From assembly GCA_045586185.1 (NCBI GenBank), contig JAZMZV010000003.1:1-9604 (forward strand): a stretch of 9,604 nt of DNA. The letters are read 5' to 3'. The notes below the pieces were generated by a model. The model was not told where the DNA came from, ran no database searches, and saw only the letters and a list, made by a program, of their open reading frames with translations. Origin of the DNA: RUG11551 sp045586185. GTDB taxonomy: Bacteria; Planctomycetota; Planctomycetia; Pirellulales; Thermoguttaceae. Both the position numbers and the translations under genes were made by a program. Positions 6,532 through 9,604 of this stretch are shown piece after piece; positions within the stretch are counted from its first letter, which is position 1, and each line of letters begins with the position of its first letter.

Positions 6532-8022
6532 CTAGTCTTTCTTTTCGCGAATCCAGTCGGTATGGCAGGCGGTAACGCCGTCGCCGTCGGTGCGGCGATA
6601 GGTGTGAGCGCCGAAGTAGTCTCGCTGCGCCTGAAGCAGGTTGGCGGGAAGACGTTCGCTGCGGTATCCGTCGTAGTAGGCTAACGCGCCGGAAATGGCA
6701 GGGCAGGGGATTCCCAGTTCGACAGCGGTCGCGACGACTTTGCGCCATGCGGTTTGCGATTCTTCCGCAATGCTCTTGAAGTACGGGTCGAGAAGCAGAT
6801 TTTCCAGCGCCGGGTTCTTGTCGAACGCTTCTTTAATGCGTTCCAGGAACGTAGCGCGAATAATGCATCCGCCGCGCCAGAGCATAGCGATGGGACCGTA
6901 GTTGAGCGTCCAGTCGTTGGCTTTTGCCGCCGCCTGCATCTGGACGAATCCCTGAGCGTACGAGCAAATCTTGGAAACGTACAGAGCCTTGCGAACGAAC
7001 TCGATGAACTCTTTCTTGTCGCCGGAGTACGAGCCTTTCGGTCCCGGCAGGACTTTGCTGGCGCGAACGCGGGCGTCTTTCATGGCGGACAAACTTCGAG
7101 CGTAAACGGCTTCTGTAACAAGCGTGCTGGGAACGCCCAGGTCGAGAGCCAGCTGAGACATCCATTTTCCGGTGCCTTTCGCGCCGGCGGTGTCGAGAAT
7201 CATGTCGACCAGATAGTTGTCGGTGAGCTTGTCTTTAACGGTAAAGATGTCGCGGGTGATTTCAATCAGGTACGAGTTGAGTTCGCCGTCCATCCATTGG
7301 GCGAAGACGTCGTGAATCTCCTCGTTGGACAGCCCAATCGCGTTTTTGAGCAGCCAGTACGCCTCGCAGATGAGCTGCATGTCGCCGTATTCGATTCCGT
7401 TGTGAACCATCTTGACGTAATGCCCCGCTCCGCGCGCGCCAACCCATTCGCAGCAGGGAATGTCGTGATTCGGACCGACTTTGGCGGAAATCGCCTGGAA
7501 AATCTTTTTGACTTCCGGCCATGCGGCTTCGGATCCGCCGGGCATCATGGACGGGCCGCGGCGAGCGCCTTCTTCTCCGCCGGAAACGCCGGTGCCGATG
7601 TACAGAATCCCGGTCGGCTCAATCGCCTTGGTGCGGCGTTCGGTGTCGGTGTAATGCGTGTTGCCGCCGTCGATAATGATGTCGCCCGGCTCCATGAGCT
7701 TAATCAGCTTTTCCATGACCGCTTCTGCCGGGGAAAGTTCCGGATAGAGCTTGGTTTCCATGGCGGGAATGGCGTCAGGAGACTTAATCATGAGCATGAT
7801 TTTACGAGGTCGGGCGACGCTGGCGACCAGTTCCTCGAGGCTGTAACAGCCAACGATTTCCCCGGAAACTTCCTTAACGGCGTCGGACGCCAGGAAATCG
7901 TCAATCTTGCTGGTCGTTCGGTTGAATACCGCAACCGAAAAACCGTGATCCGCAATGTTCAAAACCAGGTTCTGACCCATAACCGCCAGACCCATCAAAC
8001 CGAAATCGCATTGTTTAGCCAT
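6532..8022 (-). CDS. gnd: 6-phosphogluconate dehydrogenase (decarboxylating)
   Basis: A 496-residue enzyme that oxidatively decarboxylates 6-phosphogluconate to ribulose 5-phosphate, making NADPH in the cytoplasmic oxidative pentose phosphate pathway. The Rossmann fingerprint is GLMGLAVMGQNL (8-19), followed by NRTTSK (34-39), which favours NADP. IIIDGGNTHYTDTERR (115-130) and GTGVSGGEEGARRGPSMMPGG (143-163) bind substrate. HYVKMVHNGIEYGDMQ contains the catalytic Lys204 and Glu211. The C-terminal helical domain includes AGAKGTGKWM and, near the end, SERLPANLLQAQRDYFGAHTYRR. It belongs to the long form and is somewhat longer than the E. coli enzyme, partly through an insert around 90-102. zwf and pgl are not next to it. 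A long open frame on the opposite strand is a shadow. The start has only a weak AAAG-type ribosome site. Confidence 0.97.
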   Translation of the reverse strand: MAKQCDFGLMGLAVMGQNLVLNIADHGFSVAVFNRTTSKIDDFLASDAVKEVSGEIVGCYSLEELVASVARPRKIMLMIKSPDAIPAMETKLYPELSPAEAVMEKLIKLMEPGDIIIDGGNTHYTDTERRTKAIEPTGILYIGTGVSGGEEGARRGPSMMPGGSEAAWPEVKKIFQAISAKVGPNHDIPCCEWVGARGAGHYVKMVHNGIEYGDMQLICEAYWLLKNAIGLSNEEIHDVFAQWMDGELNSYLIEITRDIFTVKDKLTDNYLVDMILDTAGAKGTGKWMSQLALDLGVPSTLVTEAVYARSLSAMKDARVRASKVLPGPKGSYSGDKKEFIEFVRKALYVSKICSYAQGFVQMQAAAKANDWTLNYGPIAMLWRGGCIIRATFLERIKEAFDKNPALENLLLDPYFKSIAEESQTAWRKVVATAVELGIPCPAISGALAYYDGYRSERLPANLLQAQRDYFGAHTYRRTDGDGVTACHTDWIREKKD

Positions 8023-8076
8023 CTTCGCGAACTTTCTTTTTAAAAAAATACGGTTAAGTTTAACAAGCTCTTTGCT

Positions 8077-8104
8077 TGTATATCATAATATTATATTTTG
8101 CCAA
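8077..8104 (-). promoter_or_regulatory. Possible gnd promoter
   Basis: On the minus strand, TTGGCA (8104-8099), 16 nt and TATACA (8082-8077). A better -10, TATAAT (8095-8090), lies inside the spacer but its nearest good -35, TTGACT (8122-8117), is 21 nt away. The region is very AT-rich, so the choice is uncertain. The leader would be about 50 nt. Confidence 0.35.
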
Positions 8105-8119
8105 CAAAATGAGAATAGT

Positions 8120-8317
8120 CAATAGGGGAGGGGGAAGTAAGTTAGAAGTGAGGAGTTAGGAGTGAGGAGTTGGCAAGCGCTCTTCAGAAACGTTTACGAG
8201 GGGCGGGTATTACCCGCCATTATATCGCGGACAATGTTCGCGCCCCGGAGACGGCTTGCCGTCGCGCCCAACCGCGTTAGCGATTGAATATTTCTAGCTG
8301 TGAGTGAACCCCACGGA
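8120..8317. repeat. Composite dispersed repeat, copy B
   Basis: The element begins with CAATAGGG (8120-8127), as copy A does, and continues with heptamer array 6. A middle section holds three hairpins: GGCGGGTA/TACCCGCC (8202-8218), CGCGGA/TTCGCG (8226-8242) and ACGGC/GCCGT (8251-8262). The right core matches copy A with decay: AACCGC/GCGATT (8270-8285), the linker AATATTTCTAG, then CTGTGAG with CCCACGG (8298-8316). It lies between gnd and the TM2-protein gene. It is about 50 bp longer than copy A, through the middle section. Confidence 0.7.
8140..8174 (+). repeat. Heptanucleotide array 6 (five units)
   Basis: Units are AGTTAGA, AGTGAGG, AGTTAGG, AGTGAGG and AGTTGGC. It occupies the same place in composite copy B as array 3 does in copy A, including the AAGCG that follows. 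Confidence 0.9.
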
Positions 8318-8378
8318 TTTCTAATTTTTCGATTCGATTTGATATCTTTGCAGGCGTTTAATCTCTGAGTTTAGAATG

Positions 8379-9245
8379 TTACTCAAAGGGAACGCCGTTA
8401 GCGTCTCTTGTCTCTGTGCAGACCTCAATCAAAGCCCAAAGAGGAACAAAGAACCATCCAATGCATAACAATGTGCTGATAAGTTGGATGGCTCCTCTGC
8501 CAGAATAACCGGCATAAAAATTGTGCATTCCTAAACAGCCGAAGAACAATCCCAAGAGAATGTATGTTGTTCTGCTATGTCTTGGACCATGATATCTATG
8601 ATGTCCTCTCGAACTATGACTGTTGTTTGAAAATCCCATGGAACCGTTAAAATTAGGGGCTCCAAAGTTAAAGTAATTGGCAAACGATGGAATAGCGGAG
8701 ATCTGAACGGCGTTCTCGCCATTACGCCACGCAAGATTGTTGGAAAGAATCTGTCCGTTTTGAATCATTCCGATAATTTGACTCGTTGGATAAGGACCGT
8801 ATCCGTTAACGCCGTCGGTACTTATATACCATTGTTCTTCCGGTACGGGAACGGCAGGCGAAGCCGTCTGAACTGGCGTCGGAGTAACGGCGAGCTGCTG
8901 AGCAAATGGATTGTTTGCATTTCCAGAAGAGGACGCCGATGAATTATTATTTTGAAGAAAATCAAACGACATCGATCCGGAAGAACTTGTCGATCCTGTA
9001 TTACTTCCCACAGTTGTAACCGGGGTTGCCGTAGTTACTGGCGTAGCCGTAGTTGAAGCTGCTGACGAAGAATCTTGAGCTGTGTCAGATGAAGCAAATT
9101 CCGGAAACGATTTTACAGGACGCCATGTTTGCTGATCCGTCGAAATTGGAACGTCCAACGTAATTCGCTTAATTGAAAGCAAAGCGCGAACCTTGTCTGC
9201 TGAAAGCGGTCCGTATATTTTATTGGAACCTTTAATGTAATACAT
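8379..9245 (-). CDS. Double GYF_2-domain protein with C-terminal TM2 membrane domain
   Basis: A 288-residue protein. Residues 1-50 (YYIKGSNKIYGPLSADKVRA) form a GYF_2/DUF4339 domain. A second copy spans about 138-192 (QWYISTDGVNGYGPYPTSQI, WRNG). Between them is a Ser/Thr/Ala/Asn-rich linker with a TPVTTATPVTT repeat, and after the second copy an Asn/Gly/His/Arg-rich linker. About 225-280 is a TM2 domain: two transmembrane helices (about 226-244 and 252-276) with the family turn GCLGMHNFYAGYSGRG between them. GYF-like domains bind proline-rich or other peptides; TM2 domains are found in many bacterial membrane proteins of unknown role. The domain order predicts cytoplasmic peptide-binding arms tethered to the inner membrane. 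AGAGGT (minus strand) 6-7 nt before the ATG supports the start. No binding partner gene is evident nearby. Confidence 0.85.
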   Translation of the reverse strand: MYYIKGSNKIYGPLSADKVRALLSIKRITLDVPISTDQQTWRPVKSFPEFASSDTAQDSSSAASTTATPVTTATPVTTVGSNTGSTSSSGSMSFDFLQNNNSSASSSGNANNPFAQQLAVTPTPVQTASPAVPVPEEQWYISTDGVNGYGPYPTSQIIGMIQNGQILSNNLAWRNGENAVQISAIPSFANYFNFGAPNFNGSMGFSNNSHSSRGHHRYHGPRHSRTTYILLGLFFGCLGMHNFYAGYSGRGAIQLISTLLCIGWFFVPLWALIEVCTETRDANGVPFE

Positions 9246-9251
9246 GTAAAA

Positions 9252-9257
9252 ACCTCT
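9252..9257 (-). promoter_or_regulatory. Ribosome binding site of the TM2-protein gene
   Basis: AGAGGT on the minus strand, 6 nt before the ATG at 9245. It stands in contrast to the leaderless-type starts elsewhere in the window. Confidence 0.65.
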
Positions 9258-9468
9258 AAAAGTAATATTGGTTTTCTAATAAAAACTGTGGGCAAAAAAA
9301 TGTGAAAACAAATAAAGGCTGGTATTTTCTCAATTTATTGAGTAATAAATTGTGGTAAAGCTAACAAATTGAGTCAATGCCATATTATTAATATATTCAA
9401 TTTCACGACAAATTACAAGGGGGGCGTTACTTAAAAAAGTAAAAAAGTTCTTAAAAATAACAAGGTAA
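9258..9468. other. AT-rich intergenic region before the transposase
   Basis: No gene is seen. It holds an AT-rich inverted repeat, CTCAAT-TT-ATTGAG (9329-9342), and a GGGGGGCGTTAC segment starting at 9419 that is the best candidate for the left end of the insertion sequence, because the DNA changes there from plain AT-rich to a G-run about 84 bp before the transposase start. The other terminal repeat lies outside the window, so this cannot be confirmed. Confidence 0.35.
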
Positions 9469-9496
9469 TTGATTGTTTTCTGGACTGATGTATAAT
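9469..9496 (+). promoter_or_regulatory. Transposase promoter, predicted leaderless
   Basis: -35 TTGATT (9469-9474), a 16-nt spacer and a perfect -10 TATAAT (9491-9496). The ATG begins 7 nt after the -10, where transcription should start. No Shine-Dalgarno is present between them. Confidence 0.68.
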
Positions 9497-9502
9497 ACTT
9501 AT

Positions 9503-9604
9503 ATGAACATCAAGTCCTACGAATTACTGATTAAAACCGAAAATACGGCAAAAAGATACGTGTCAAAATATTTGCGTAAAAATCGACACGCTTTTTGTCC
9601 CTAT
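9503..9604 (+). CDS. IS1595-like transposase, N-terminal end (partial)
   Basis: The first 34 residues of a gene that runs off the window. It opens with MNIKSYELLIKTENTAKRYV, a basic helix, and KNRHAFCPY, where the sequence stops just as a CPxC zinc-ribbon would begin. A short helix followed by 'fCP.C' is the usual start of IS1595/ISXO2-type transposases, which carry an N-terminal zinc ribbon before their DDE-type catalytic domain. The catalytic domain itself is not in the window, so intactness cannot be judged. The start is supported by the promoter immediately upstream. Another zinc-ribbon protein is possible. Confidence 0.6.
   Translation, partial: MNIKSYELLIKTENTAKRYVSKYLRKNRHAFCPY

Noticed and set aside
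6754..8043. A 429-codon open frame on the plus strand opposite gnd
   Set aside because: The minus strand encodes a complete, motif-rich 6-phosphogluconate dehydrogenase; the antisense frame is open because of third-position GC bias and shows no recognisable domain.
9329..9342. AT-rich inverted repeat as a terminator
   Set aside because: The stem is only 6 bp and A/T-rich, with no T-run after it on either strand.

Overview
The window looks like chromosomal DNA from a Planctomycetes-like bacterium, possibly a gut- or sediment-type lineage. This rests on gene content only: a BspA-type leucine-rich-repeat protein, an ExeA-like ATPase with a long acidic tail, a very large secreted protein, a stand-alone ECF-like sigma factor, a GYF/TM2 membrane protein and an IS1595-like transposase. 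Coding DNA is moderately GC-rich and intergenic DNA is clearly AT-richer. No rRNA, tRNA or CRISPR was seen. The taxonomic placement is inference.

Layout, left to right. The 3' end of a BspA-like LRR gene (1-204, +) is followed by about 790 bp without an intact gene, holding a probable frameshifted gene remnant on the minus strand and three copies of the 9-mer ACGTCTATA. Next come an ExeA/GspA-like AAA ATPase (998-2575, +) and, convergent with it, an 883-residue secreted protein with glycoside-hydrolase-like and glutamine-amidotransferase-like regions (2632-5283, -). A divergent intergenic region of about 385 bp leads to an ECF-like sigma factor (5669-6229, +) with a textbook intrinsic terminator. 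Convergent to that is gnd, 6-phosphogluconate dehydrogenase (6532-8022, -). A 356-bp repeat-rich gap precedes a double-GYF/TM2 membrane protein (8379-9245, -), and the window ends in the start of a transposase gene (9503 onward, +). The genes mostly stand alone; no operon is evident and they do not form an obvious pathway.

The least expected signal lies in the repeats. Six heptanucleotide arrays (2575-2609, 4636-4670, 5342-5376, 6376-6410, 6459-6493, 8140-8174) all lie in the same orientation, mostly fit AGYTNNN, and each spans five units or 35 bp. One is inside the coding sequence of the secreted protein and is translated. Two are embedded in larger composite repeats (5317-5462 and 8120-8317) that share an 8-bp left edge, CAATAGGG, and a right-hand core of two hairpins. 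In addition, three genes have a good -10 hexamer only 6-9 nt before the start codon, which predicts leaderless or nearly leaderless mRNAs, whereas the ATPase and TM2 genes carry Shine-Dalgarno sites.
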